Shown: in pieces, positions 23,609 to 34,700 of the stretch
Layout of the letters: each line of letters opens with the position of its first letter
Position numbering within the stretch: position 1 is the first letter of the stretch
DNA from: Diphasiastrum complanatum
Lineage: Eukaryota > Streptophyta > Lycopodiopsida > Lycopodiales > Lycopodiaceae
Direction of reading: 5' to 3'
Length of the DNA: 64,000 bases
NCBI GenBank assembly: GCA_029204225.1
Contig: CM055097.1
Coordinates: 28,199,192-28,263,191 of the forward strand
Made by a program: the position numbers and the translations under genes
The notes under the pieces: generated by a model
Told to the model about the DNA's origin: nothing
Databases searched by the model: none
Seen by the model: only the letters and a program-made list of their open reading frames with translations

Positions 23609-23969
23609 AATTTCTGCGGAAAAACTTAACATTTACTAATGCTAAAATATTGAATTTACAATAACAAATTTCATTGCTAAACAACTATTAAAACAACAAA
23701 TTGCATCTAATAAAAAATCTTTTGTACTAGATAATAATAACAATTTACAGATCCAGTCTTGTAATAAAGCTCACTTCAAGAATCATAATTAAGTTAATAA
23801 ATTAATAATACTAGAAATATCAAATTGTAAACATGTGTTGTAATTGAAATATAATACAAAATTGAAATCTATTACACATACAAAACTAAAAACATATACT
23901 AAAAATGTTAAAATTGAAACATTTATACAATCTTAAAAACTTCAGGCAACACAGTCATAGAATGCACAC

Positions 23970-24545
23970 AATTCTTAAATAATAAGCATGCAACAGACAA
24001 CTATGATATTTGTGCATTCATCAATAGCACTTACCCAAGTGAATAGCCATGCACCAAAGATGAATCAACAATTATCAAGTACAAAAAAGATTATTGAAAA
24101 CTCATCAGTAGCACCTAGCCAAGTAAATAGCCGCGCACCAAAAATGAATTTAGAATAATTAGAAACTGAAGAATAATCATGCAACAAACAACCATGGTAG
24201 TTATAGATTCAACAATAGCACCTAACCAAGTGGATAGTCGTGCACCAAAGATGAATCAATAATTATCAGGTGCACAAATGGTTATTGAGATTCATCAATA
24301 GCACCTAGCCAAGTGAATAGTCGCGAACCAGAAATGAATTTAGAATAACCATGCATTGGAGACCAACCATGCAACAAACAACCATAGTAGTTATAAATTC
24401 ATCAAAAACACCTAGGTAAGTGAATAGTTGCGCACCAAAGACGAATTAGTAATTATCGACACAAAAATGGTTATTAAAAACTCATCAATAGCACCTAGCC
24501 AAATAAATAGCTGCGCACCAAAAATGAATCTAAAATAAGCACAAA
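23970..24545. repeat. Higher-order tandem repeat, about 190-bp unit (83 + 107) x3
   Basis: The phrase (A)GCACCTAGCCAAGTGAATAG recurs at 24026, 24110, 24217, 24300, 24407 and 24490. The spacings are 84, 107, 83, 107 and 83, so two related subunits alternate in a 190-bp dimer present three times. Half-units differ by the insert carrying ATGCAACAAACAACCATGG. Confidence 0.9.
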
Positions 24546-26370
24546 CATGGAAAAACGATATTAAAAATTAAAAGTACAAAATTGAAAATTAAACTACCTT
24601 GGATTACTGTTGTGTGCAAAAATAATCGCCATCAATAAGATTGAAAAGCAAATATTAGGAAGCAAGAGGATTAAAAAGATGAAATGTAAAAATGAAAATC
24701 ATATAATGGCCTTAATTAAATGGATTAGCATTATCTATTTACATGTTAAGTGCCTTCAAACTGTTGGTTTTTGTCATAGAGGAACATTTTCGGTGCATTT
24801 ACGTGTCAAAATCAGATTTGGCCAATTCACAGGCAGTGATTTCCTCTGCCGAGAAGCCAATTTACAAAACGTAACTAGCCTAACCATTTACCCACTTGCA
24901 AAAAAACTTTGACATTTTTATCATGAAGTACCCTAAGTTGTTTTGTAAAAAAAAAATACAACCAATTGTGGGGCATTATGCTTCTCATTTGCCACCCAAT
25001 CGTAGATGCATGAATGTTAGAATCCACTAGAGACATCATCCATGTCATATTGCACAATACATGTGGCAATCTAGAAGGTGAGAGGAGTGATGAATTAAAA
25101 GCATATATAGGGAATAGAGCCGAAACTCTAATCTCACTTGATGTTTAGCACTTTAGATATTATATTGTTTGAAAAGCTCAATACACTTGTTTCTCCAAGT
25201 GATTAGTTGTTTCGATAAATGAACTATTCTACTAGCACTAAATTGTACCATCATTTACTCAAGAAAAAATGTCGCGAGTTCTTGATTACAATGAATTTAC
25301 AAAATGCAAATAGGCCTTTACATGAATCTAGGCACTCCTAGAAGCTGAGATGAACAATATACTTCTTCATTTAGGTAGGGAAAGATGGTGTAATTGATCG
25401 AACGTGTACTACATAACAATGAGAATCCACTTGATAGGCATCGATTTCTTTTGCATAGGAAGCAAGAGGACTAGAAAAATGAAATGTAAGAATAACAGCC
25501 ATCTAGTGGCCTTAATTAAATCGATCATCATTATCTATTTATTGGATAATTAGGCCCAACAATTCTATCTATTTATGATTATACAAAGCTGATTATCTTG
25601 TTAATTAAATTTGAAGCGTTGCTAAATGTAGGATAGCTAGTTGATGATGTTTTAATGGAAGAACAATTAGGGTATCTTGAAAAGATCAAAACTTTCATAA
25701 TTAGGATGTTTGAAAACAATTGTAATTAGAGAATTTTCTGAGAAAGGTATATATCTCAAGTATTAAAAAGAGATTAAATTTTTTTTGGTTGCAATAAATT
25801 TTATTTGTGTTTATTCACGCTTCTATGTGATCTCACTATACATATATTTGTAATCCTTTTCCATCTTAAGATGTGAAACATAAGGACAGTCATAATATAT
25901 CCATTTTAAAATGATGAAGTAATGTCAATCGGATGTGAACAGCCTTTTCCACATTGTTATTGTTGGCATGTTGCCATGAAGAGGTGGCAATTGTCGTCTT
26001 CGAATTTTTCAAGAAAGAGATTATGCCTGTCTCCATACAATTTCGCAGTATGAAGTTTGAACTCTGAAGTTTGCCAAAGAAAAGATCGTTCGCATCTAAT
26101 TGGCATTATTTTACCAATGTGAAATGGATATACATAACTTGTACCCATCTTCAGAAAAAAGTCACTAGAGCTCTTCAAAGTTGAACAATATATGCAAGTA
26201 ACATTTGGTGAAGTTACATCATATATTACCGAAGAAGGCAGATCATGCCTATGTGATTCAAATCTCGTTCATTTTGCAAACTCTTGGTTTTTCTAAGTTT
26301 TTGTCATACTGAAACATTTTCTTGGTTTGGATCGTGAATGCACAATACACATGGCAATCTAGAAGGTGAG
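24546..26370. other. Gene-poor AT-rich stretch with local duplications
   Basis: No gene recognised. A phrase near 24654-24740 (AGGAAGCAAGAGGATTAAAA...GGCCTTAATTAAATGGATTA) recurs at 25458-25530, a dispersed duplication about 800 bases apart. A short minus-strand frame at 25957-26178 has no recognisable domain. Confidence 0.4.
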
Positions 26371-26504
26371 TGTTGGGGGTATTCCCGACGAAGTGTAAAT
26401 AAATAAAATCATCCAATAAAATGTGTTGCGAGGGCATGGCATCCTGTGCGTATAAGCCCATGGCCCAATGAGCACGCAAGCTAATTTGTAATTAAAATAA
26501 TAGG
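26371..26504 (+). repeat. LTR family Y, second copy, truncated
   Basis: It begins TGTTGGGGGTATTCCCGACG and matches the minus-strand LTR at 12342 for about 130 bases before breaking at ATAGGCTT (26504), where sequence internal to LTR element B begins. Confidence 0.75.
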
Positions 26505-26512
26505 CTTAATTT

Positions 26513-26525
26513 GGCTCTGATACCA
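26513..26525 (-). other. Primer binding site of the LTR-B element
   Basis: On the minus strand TGGTATCAGAGCC directly follows the CA end of LTR B, a perfect tRNA-iMet PBS. It shows LTR B is a 5' LTR of a minus-oriented copia whose body is lost beyond about 26505. Confidence 0.85.
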
Positions 26526-27436
<911 letters not shown>

Positions 27437-29173
27437 ATAGGAACGTAGTACCATATCACCTAACTATACTCTTTCTTTAGAAAGTGCACATGAACTTACA
27501 AAGGATTTCCAACACAAATTGGTCATAGTACATTCTAAAATATGCTATGAAGTCTAAACCATCTTGACATTTGAATATGGAAATAGAAGATGCAAAACGA
27601 ATAGGATTGGAACACATGGACAACAACATGTTAAAACTAATTACAACATCAATCTTAACAAAGCCAACAAGCCTGCCTGAAATAACATTTGCTTGTTTGC
27701 AAATTCCTATGATAAAAAGAAGTGAAGCTGTTCATTATGTTGATAGTTCTCCTCCAAATCTTAGATGTAGATATGTCAATTGAAATAATACGTTGATGTT
27801 TCATCCAATTGATGTTTACACATACAAACCTGTACACTTAAAAAATTTAACATTCTACGAATTCTGTAGTATGTACGATGTAGAAAATAAAAATAAAAAA
27901 TCAATACTCGTTTTGATTACATTGACAAGACAAGAAACTACTTGTATAGGAGTAGTAAACTTATAATATTTACTGACTATCATCCTGTGCAGCATACAGA
28001 AGCCTTCTTTTTCAATGTCTTGTTCAAAAAAGTATGTTTTCGTAATGAGAATGAATTGATAGGACAAAATAATAGTGATCGTTCATATTTCTTGGAGTGC
28101 GTTCTTCAAAATTTTGTATGTACATCGCCGAATACGCCAATAGACAACTTCTTAAAGAGAACAACGACATGAAATGTCAATTATACTTCTACAAAAAAAA
28201 ATTGCTTATCAACGAAACCTAAACAATATCAAATTCTACAATTGAAAATGCACAAAGCATATCTTTTCCAAAAGATACGAAAAATGATTTAGGCTTGGAG
28301 TTTGAATTTGAAAAAAATGCAAAATTCATCTCTTACCCACGAACAAGAAAATATATATAAAATTATTACAAGCTCAAAATCATGATTGTTTATTCTATCT
28401 GGCATTCTAGGAAGTAGAAAAACATTTTTGATACGATACCTCACTTACAAATGCATCAAGAAAGGGGAACCCATTTTGTTAGCCGCAACAATAGGTGCAG
28501 CTGCATCTCGATTAACAAAACAGGCATTTACAGTTCACAACTTATTTGCAATTCCAATAAATCAGCTTTACATAAAAAATCTAATACCAACCGATTTTCG
28601 ACATAGATTCATATCCGAGGCAAGATTTATTTTGATAGATGAAATGTCCATGCTAACTGCTCAAATTTTAACATATGTAATTCATCAAATAAATCAAGTA
28701 AAAAACAATCCATCTAGCATTGTATTTGAAAACTATATTCTACTTTTAGTGGGTGATCATGCATAGCTTCCAACCATTTGTAAACACAAATCAGAATCGC
28801 TTTGTTTAATATGTCATCTTTCAAACTCTCCATATGCTGAAGGTCCCAAATACCTTCATTTCCTAAACAAAATTAGATTTGAAAAGCCAACGCAACTGGA
28901 AATAGACAAAACATCAACTAGTTGTGTATTTCCTAGGTCTAACATATCCAATAATGTAGCAAACCATAATACAACCATCATATGTACTCATAGAGAAGAT
29001 GTGCTCCATTTCAACAACTTCATGTTGGAAAAACTATTTCCTACCTCTAATATACTACAGATTTCTGTTAAAACAAATGCTACATTAGAAAGTGACTTAA
29101 CGACATGGATCAATGATCCATTGTTCCATCAAATTCCAAAACTAGCTACAGGAGCAAAGGTGATGGTACTTGT
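27437..29173 (+). pseudogene. Helentron-type Helitron: Rep Y2 motif and Pif1-like helicase
   Basis: Plus strand, starting right at the LTR B edge: NVVPYH (27442), then YILKYAMK (27529-27552). This is the Rep catalytic tyrosine pair YxxKY, which fits the missing end of the minus-strand Rep. Next come the linker ITFACLQIPMIKRSEAVHYV and LKNLTFYEFCSMY. The helicase has a degenerate Walker A GILGSRKT (28401), motif Ia AATIGAAASRL, Walker B ILIDEMSML (28630) and motif III LLVGDHA-stop-LP (28764), where a conserved Gln is TAG. It ends in LATGAKVMVLV at the solo-LTR insertion. The helicase would unwind DNA during rolling-circle transposition. The copy is broken by several stops and frameshifts. Confidence 0.85.
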
Positions 29174-29996
29174 TGTTGATTTCACACGTGTGGACTATCC
29201 ACAACATGTACTTGTGATCTCCTAAGGTGTGTAGATGCACCAAGATCAAGACTAGATTGAGATTCAAGATCTATCTTTGATTCTACGGCAAAAACACACT
29301 ACTACATGCATTCAATCACTTCCAACTCTCACTCACACGTGTAGGAAGTGTTCCAAAAATAATCCAAGTAAAAACAAGCTGCTCTCCTCGAGTAGAGAGA
29401 GAAAATCATCATGAGCTCTCGGGTAGAGAGAGAAAGCTAGAAAACCAATTACACACAAAATCCACTCAATCTCAAAATCAATTAGATCCAAATGAGAAGT
29501 ACAATGATACTAATAGATCCATGAGCTACCACAATGCTCAATCATGATTGGACCACTCTTTTGCCATCTCTTAATCCTATTGGACCATTGATCCATTCAC
29601 CTCTAAATTCTACTGAACCATTTTCAAGCATATCTCAAATTCTATTGGACCACTCATGGTTCCACCTCTAAATCCTATTGGACCTCTTAAACTTCATCAA
29701 ACAAATGCATTACACTTGTATACACTCTAATTGGCTCTAGTTTGGCCTTCTACTCTATTTTGACTCAATAGTGGCATTACAATTAGAAATGGATAATTTG
29801 CCATCTATGCCAAATCTGACCCTATCAACATCCTACACCTAGATGCTTGATACAAAAAAACATAAGACCCCTATATCTAACATTTTTTATTTGATTCACA
29901 ATTCTCCACACGTGGGAACATCCTCCACACATGTGAGATTCACTTACAAACTTCTTTCATAAAAATACCAAGCTAGATTTTTGCCAATTTCTCACA
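29174..29996. repeat. Solo LTR (823 bp) inside the helicase gene
   Basis: TGTTGATTTCACACGTGTGG ... TTTCTCACA is flanked by CTTGT (29169-29173) and CTTGC (29997-30001), a 5-bp target duplication with one later change. Its first bases resemble the TTTCACACGTGTGG block near the same end of LTR B, so it may be a distant relative. Removing it joins KVMVL to ANLDIS of the helicase. Confidence 0.75.
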
Positions 29997-30001
29997 CTTG
30001 C

Positions 30002-30021
30002 AAACTTGGATATTTCAAATG
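30002..30021 (+). pseudogene. Helicase remnant trapped between two insertions
   Basis: Twenty bases (reading NLDIS) continue the Pif1 helicase between the solo LTR and the copia LTR. They show that the two insertions landed about 20 bases apart. Confidence 0.6.
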
Positions 30022-30284
30022 TGTTAGAAATCAATGATAAACTTCATTGTTACTGTTTACGAGGTACATTAATGTTGACAGCTGTGACTAGCTGTCATTA
30101 GCCATAGGCTAGTCTATTAGTCTACTCGTAGGTTTTCTCTCTCTATCAGGGGTTCGGGTTTTATCTGTACTTTTTACATTCTGTATGAGTTAGTGTGATA
30201 GAGTGACAGTGCGTGTTCTTCTTCCGCCTTCTTGTGGTGATTGCTTATGGTGAATGCTTGATGTTGCATATCTAATTCTTGACA
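30022..30284 (+). repeat. 5' LTR (263 bp) of a rearranged copia
   Basis: TGTTAGAAATC ... TTCTTGACA, matched by the 3' LTR at 32563-32825, also 263 bp, with roughly 20 differences by eye. It is preceded by AAATG (30017-30021), which is duplicated after the 3' LTR (32826-32830). Confidence 0.95.
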
Positions 30285-30296
30285 TGGTATCAGAGC
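30285..30296 (+). other. Primer binding site, perfect tRNA-iMet type
   Basis: TGGTATCAGAGC immediately follows the CA of the 5' LTR. Confidence 0.95.
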
Positions 30297-30482
30297 AACA
30301 ATAGTCATGCGTGCCTGATCAGTGGATACAGCTTGTCACAAGCTCCGCAACGAAGTGAGAAAGTCCTTCACGGGAGGTGAAAGCTTGGAGAGATAAAAAC
30401 GGTTGGAAGAAATCTTTCTTTGGTGTATTTTGCAGGTTTGGAGCTCAAAATCATCAGTGGGGGACGAAGACACAAACCCGGA

Positions 30483-30872
30483 TCTTAGAGTTTGTCGGCA
30501 ACAGAGAGCAATCTAGTAGACGATGTGGCACATTGTGCGCGCCTACGGGCCGCGTGCGAGATCCCATCTCCACCGCCTAGCCACCCGCCATCATTCCCCT
30601 TTGACCCCAAAAGGGCTGGTACTAGGGGACAAGGGTACATTGTCTACAATGAGCTTATATGTGAATTTTGTTATAGTCTCCTTTTGCTTATGGGACGAAT
30701 GCACTCTTTTTGGTGTCTTTTCGGATGCAACCGCTTTGTGCGTAGCTTGCATCCTCCAACACCCCCACTCAAGCGAGCACAGGGCAAAGGAAACCCCCAC
30801 TTACTCGTTCCGGACCAGAACACTTGCTCTGATACCATCTCAGAGTTTTTTGGCAGCGGAGAGCGATCCAGT
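30483..30872 (-). mobile_element. TRIM-like mini LTR element in antisense, 5' LTR truncated
   Basis: Read on the minus strand: about 35-40 bases of LTR end (…AAAAAACTCTGAGA, 30872-30838), then PBS TGGTATCAGAGC (30837-30826), about 55 bases of spacer, a purine tract GAGTGGGGG (30770-30762), and a full LTR starting TGTTGGAGGATGC (30761) and ending CAAACTCTAAGA (30483). The two LTR ends match over about 40 bases. An LTR-PBS-PPT-LTR unit this small with no coding space is the TRIM layout. It is nested in the copia between its PBS and protease region. Confidence 0.55.
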
Positions 30873-30873
30873 A

Positions 30874-31756
30874 GCCAGCGGGAAGATAAAGCAGATAAGC
30901 AATGTGCAATATGTACCTGGCTTAGCTAACAATCTACTATCTGTTGGGATGATGGCTGATCAACAACTCAAGGTTGAGTTTGACAGTGACAAATGTCTTG
31001 TCAAAGACATCAAGAATCACTACAAAGTGATTGCTACAGGAGCTAGAGTCAACGGGAATCGACTCTACAAATTGAATGTGATATCTTTTACTCAAGCTAT
31101 GGTAAGCATTGTTGATAGTCAAAGTGATCTTTGGCATCAAAGGTTTGGTCATATTAGTGCTCAAAGCTTGCAAATTCTTAAAAGAGGTAATCTAGTTGTT
31201 GGATTGCCTGATATCTCTTTTGAAGGAAAAATTTGTGAGGGTTGCATTTTGGGAAAACAACATAGAGAGATTTCCCAAAGATGGAGCAAGAAGAGCCAAT
31301 GGCATTCTTGATCTTGTTCATAGTGATCTGTGTGGACCAATACAAACTAGGTCCATTAGTGGTTGTTACTATTTCATCACATTCATTGATGACTATAGTA
31401 GACATATTTGGATTTATTTCATAAGCAAGAAATTTGATGCTTTTGCCAAGTTTAGAGAGTTCAAGGCTCTAGTTGAAAAACAAACAAGTTGTTATATTAA
31501 GACCCTCAAATCAGATGGTGGCGGTGAGTATTTTTCAACAGAGTTTATAAACTTTTGCAAGGATCAGGGAATCAAGAGACAAACCACTACACCCTATTCA
31601 CCACAACAGAACAGAGTTGCAGAACGGAAAAACAGATCCATTGTGGAGATGGCTAGGACAATGCTCAAGAGCAAGGGTTTGCCAAATACTTTCTGGGTAG
31701 AAGCATGCAACACAACTACTCATATCTTGAATCGGTGTCCTACAAAGTTCATGTAG
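30874..31756 (+). pseudogene. copia GAG-pre-integrase and integrase
   Basis: Begins GKIKQISNVQYVPGLANNLL, then the zinc-binding pre-integrase domain LWHQRFGHIS and CEGCILGKQHRE. A frame change near 31290 leads into the integrase core: GPIQTRSISGCYYFITFIDDYS (first Asp), LKSDGGGEYFSTEF (second Asp) and TPYSPQQNRVAERKNRS (Glu). Catalytic residues are kept but the usual NG before VAER is NR. A TAG stop sits at 31756. Confidence 0.9.
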
Positions 31757-31767
31757 GGTAAGACAAC

Positions 31768-32247
31768 TTACGAAGCTTTTATTGGAAAGAAACCTAATGC
31801 TTCTTGTGTAGCATTGATGAGTGCCCGATATTCAGCTTCCGTCAATGGTAAGGCTACTATAGGTTGCATTCTGCTGCTCCATGAAATTGCAGTTGTACCA
31901 TAACTGAATGTATGATCATGACCACTGGTAGATCTTTTGTCATCAATATTATCTGCCCAATCGGAAATTGTATAACCTAACAACATTGGTGCTTCAGGTT
32001 GATCATACTTCAAACCAAAATTCAATGTCCCTCGAATGTATCTGAGAATACGTTTAGCAGATTTCCAATGTGCTTGACTAGGATCTTGCATAAACTGACT
32101 AACAACACCAACAACATAAGAAATATCAGGTCGTGTGTGTGTCAAAAAAATCAAACTACCCACCAACTGTCTATACAAATAAGCATCCACTTTCTCAGAT
32201 TCATCATCTGCTGTAAGCTTCGTGTTGACATCCATAGGTGTACTCAA
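31768..32247 (-). pseudogene. copia RT/RNase H segment in inverted orientation
   Basis: A 159-codon minus-strand frame inside a plus-strand element: MSTPMDVNTKL, YRQLVGSLIFLTHTRPDISY, RYIRGTLNFGL, DWADNIDDKRSTSGH and LTEAEYRALINATQEALGF. This is the stretch between the RT palm and the RNase H active site of copia polyproteins. The RT palm itself (YVDD) is absent. The flanking integrase (left) and RNase H tail (right) are on the plus strand, so this block has flipped. Confidence 0.9.
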
Positions 32248-32466
32248 AGGCTTACAATTATGGTTACGAAGATTGCTTGTGGATTTAGGTCAACCGCAGG
32301 TGGATGCGACTACTATATCTTGCGATAATCAAAGTTGCATTCACCTTGCCAAAAATCCAGTTCTACATGCTCGAACCAAGCACATCAAAATACACTACCA
32401 TTTTGTTCGAGAGAAAATTCTTGATGGAGCCATTGATCTTGTTTTTAGTAAATCTAAAATCAAATG
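32248..32466 (+). pseudogene. copia RNase H C-terminal tail
   Basis: The plus strand reads WLRRLLVDLGQ, TISCDNQSCIHLAKNP and then HARTKHIKIHYHFVREK, the canonical end of copia RNase H. It follows on from the inverted block (…EALGF) if that block is flipped back. It ends just before the polypurine tract. Confidence 0.85.
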
Positions 32467-32550
32467 ACAGATATTTTTGCTAAGTCATTAGGTAGATGTA
32501 AATTTGAGAGGTTTTGTACTCTATTAGGAATAGAAGAATGTAATTTTATC

Positions 32551-32562
32551 ATTGAGGGAGAG
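32551..32562 (+). other. Polypurine tract
   Basis: ATTGAGGGAGAG immediately precedes the TG of the 3' LTR, in the expected place for plus-strand priming. Confidence 0.8.
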
Positions 32563-32825
32563 TGTTAGAAATCAATGATAAACTTCATTATTACTGTTTA
32601 TGAGGTACATTAATGTTGACAGCTATGACCAGCTGTCAATAGCCGTAGGCAAGTCTATTAGTCTACTTGTAGGTTTTCTCTCTCTATCAGGGGTTCAGGG
32701 TTTATTTGTACATTTTACATTCTGTATGACTTAGTGTGATAGTGTGACAGTCCATGTTCTTCTTCCGCCTTCTTGTGGTGATTGCTTATGGTGAATGCTT
32801 GATATTGCATATGTAATTCTTGACA
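32563..32825 (+). repeat. 3' LTR (263 bp) of the rearranged copia
   Basis: Same length and ends as the 5' LTR at 30022; followed by AAATG (32826-32830), the 5-bp target-site duplication. Confidence 0.95.
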
Positions 32826-33198
32826 AAATGTATAGTCAATGGGACCATAGCTAACGTAACTGCCTTCAAATATTCCAAGATTCATGAATTGACAACAATC
32901 ATCATTCAAACTGAAATCCAAAAAAAAAAAATTCAATATAACAAGATCTGCATTTGCAAAAATTCGATATACAAAAATATTTCACAAATCTACAATTCCA
33001 ATAATGTTAGCATATGCTATCACTACACACAAAGCACAAGGTGTGACCATTTGGGAAAAAGCTATCCTAGATATAAGATCAAATTTTGCACCTCGCTTGG
33101 TTTATGTCATGTTATCTCGAGTAACAAAACGTGAAAACTTGTTGTTAGCAACGAAATTGACACTAGAACATTTCCAACCGATATTGACTTCCATTTGA
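32826..33198 (+). pseudogene. Pif1-like helicase, C-terminal part
   Basis: Continues the helicase after the copia insertion: IVNGTIANVTAFKYSKIHEL, then from 33004 MLAYAITTHKAQGVTIWEKA (motif V) and APRLVYVMLSRVTKRENLLL (motif VI with its Arg). It ends at a stop at 33196-33198. The AYAITxHKxQG and YVxLSRV motifs are closer to the Helentron/Helitron2 and cellular Pif1 style than to canonical plant Helitrons. One frameshift falls near 33000. Confidence 0.85.
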
Positions 33199-33337
33199 AA
33201 CATAAATATCCCAGATATTGTCATATCTTCAGACATCTACTATAATCACTTCTATCCACTTATTTTGTCTTGATATATGATTTTAAATTTTTATTTTTTA
33301 ATGTCTTTTTTATATTTGCAGACTATCACAAAAGAAA

Positions 33338-34700
33338 ATGACATCCGAAATTGAATATGATCCAAAAGAGGTAACTATAGAAATTTCAATTTCCTTTGGA
33401 TTCGTAAATGCCTTTTCTTGCAATAACTACAATATCAGATTCATTGTTTCACTTATTTCAAAAGTTGTAAGCCGAGATGTCCTCTTCGAAGACCTCTCCT
33501 AAAATACCGTCATCTATGGAAAAAATATACTTAACAACAAAACAGATGTTATTATTGAACTCCTGTGGTGTTGATCCAAACACGTACAAGGAAGGCTTCC
33601 AAACAAATTTAGCTCTAAGCAGGTTCATTGAACAAAAGAAGCACGAAAGAGATCAATACATGAATCAATATCATGGAGATCCAATTGAAGGTATATTCTA
33701 TTCTTATTCTTTTGTAATTTTGTAACATTTTGTTTTTCTAAATGTCCACTTTTACTCACCTAGTACAGAAATTATGAATGTTAAATAGATCTTTTGAAAT
33801 GTCATTGTTATTTCAGGGTTTTTAAAACATCTATATAACATATTCTCCATAAACATCCCTGCAACAATCATAACAATTTGACCGACAATACAACATTTTG
33901 ATGCTATGTTAAATAAGAACTACTACACAGCGAGAAATCTTTACTTCGGCTACAAGATTCCAATCGATGATTGGAAAGACATGAGCCATGCCGAACTGAA
34001 CGCAATCACAATGGATTTGGGGAAAAAAATGGGACATTTGTCAGATGATGGTACGAAGCTAATAGATGGCCCGATTCAAATTGACACGGTTTTGGAGATT
34101 CTGAAAGTCGAAGTTTCTACAATGATCACAGATCCAGTAAGTGTCTATTGCCATCTACATTTTCATGTGTGATTATAAGTAACCATTTTAACTCATTACA
34201 TATTAATACAAAATTTCTTGCAGGAAGAAACTTCTCGATCGACATTGCCATCGGCATCCAGTACACAGGCGAATTTGAACCATACAATGATCTTCTTCTT
34301 CATTTATAAGCTTTCCATTAAACTAATACGATTTTCGGTTGCAGGAAACAACATCAACCAAAAAACATCCAAGATCACATATTCAATCTACAAAATAGAG
34401 TGCAAAGAAACACATCGTGTCTACATTGGTCAAACATGCAATCTGCAACATCGATTGCAATAGCATGCAAGGCTACCACCCAAAAAAATGAGAAAACACT
34501 ATTCTATGGACCGGTCGTTTTATGAACAGTTTCATGTTCAAGTTTTAGATGTTGTTGAAGATAGAAAAATAGCTAATAGAATCGAAAAGTTTTATGTTTG
34601 ACATTACAAATCAACAAGCGAGCTTGGATACAACAAACTAAGATGTAATGCTATAAATTCAAAGGCATATTGGTATTTAAAGAGACACAATCTTTTGTAG
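33338..34700 (+). pseudogene. Five-exon gene ending in a GIY-YIG nuclease domain
   Basis: It starts 140 bases after the helicase stop, same strand. Proposed exons are 33338-33370 (MTSEIEYDPKE), 33478-33690, 33817-34136, 34224-34260 and 34345-34700. All junctions are GT/AG with compatible phases. About 320 codons. The N-terminal two thirds is unknown (SCGVDPNTYKEGFQTNLALS; ARNLYFGYKIPIDDWKDMSH). The C-terminus is GIY-YIG: TYSIYKIECKETHRVYIGQT, RLQ-stop-HARLPP, FYEQFHVQVLDVVED, IEKFYV, and ELGYNKLR; the Arg, His, Glu and final Asn of the fold are in place. In-frame stops occur at 33879 (TGA), 34461 (TAG) and 34599 (TGA), each explainable by C to T. Homing-type GIY-YIG enzymes cut DNA. A role with the Helitron helicase is inference from adjacency only. 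Confidence 0.7.

Noticed and set aside
23970-24545. CRISPR-like array
   Set aside because: The six anchor phrases are regularly spaced, but the units are contiguous tandem repeats with related, not unique, spacers, in a plant nuclear context.
34375-34640. Penelope-type retroelement endonuclease
   Set aside because: The GIY-YIG form here (YSIYKIE...VYIGQT...GYN) is of the homing-nuclease style and no Penelope reverse transcriptase is nearby.
33004-34700. Giant-virus or Polinton origin for the Pif1 helicase and GIY-YIG genes
   Set aside because: Considered because both families occur there, but the YxxKY Rep motif in frame upstream of the helicase and introns in the nuclease gene fit a Helitron context; no capsid, ATPase or polymerase gene is visible.
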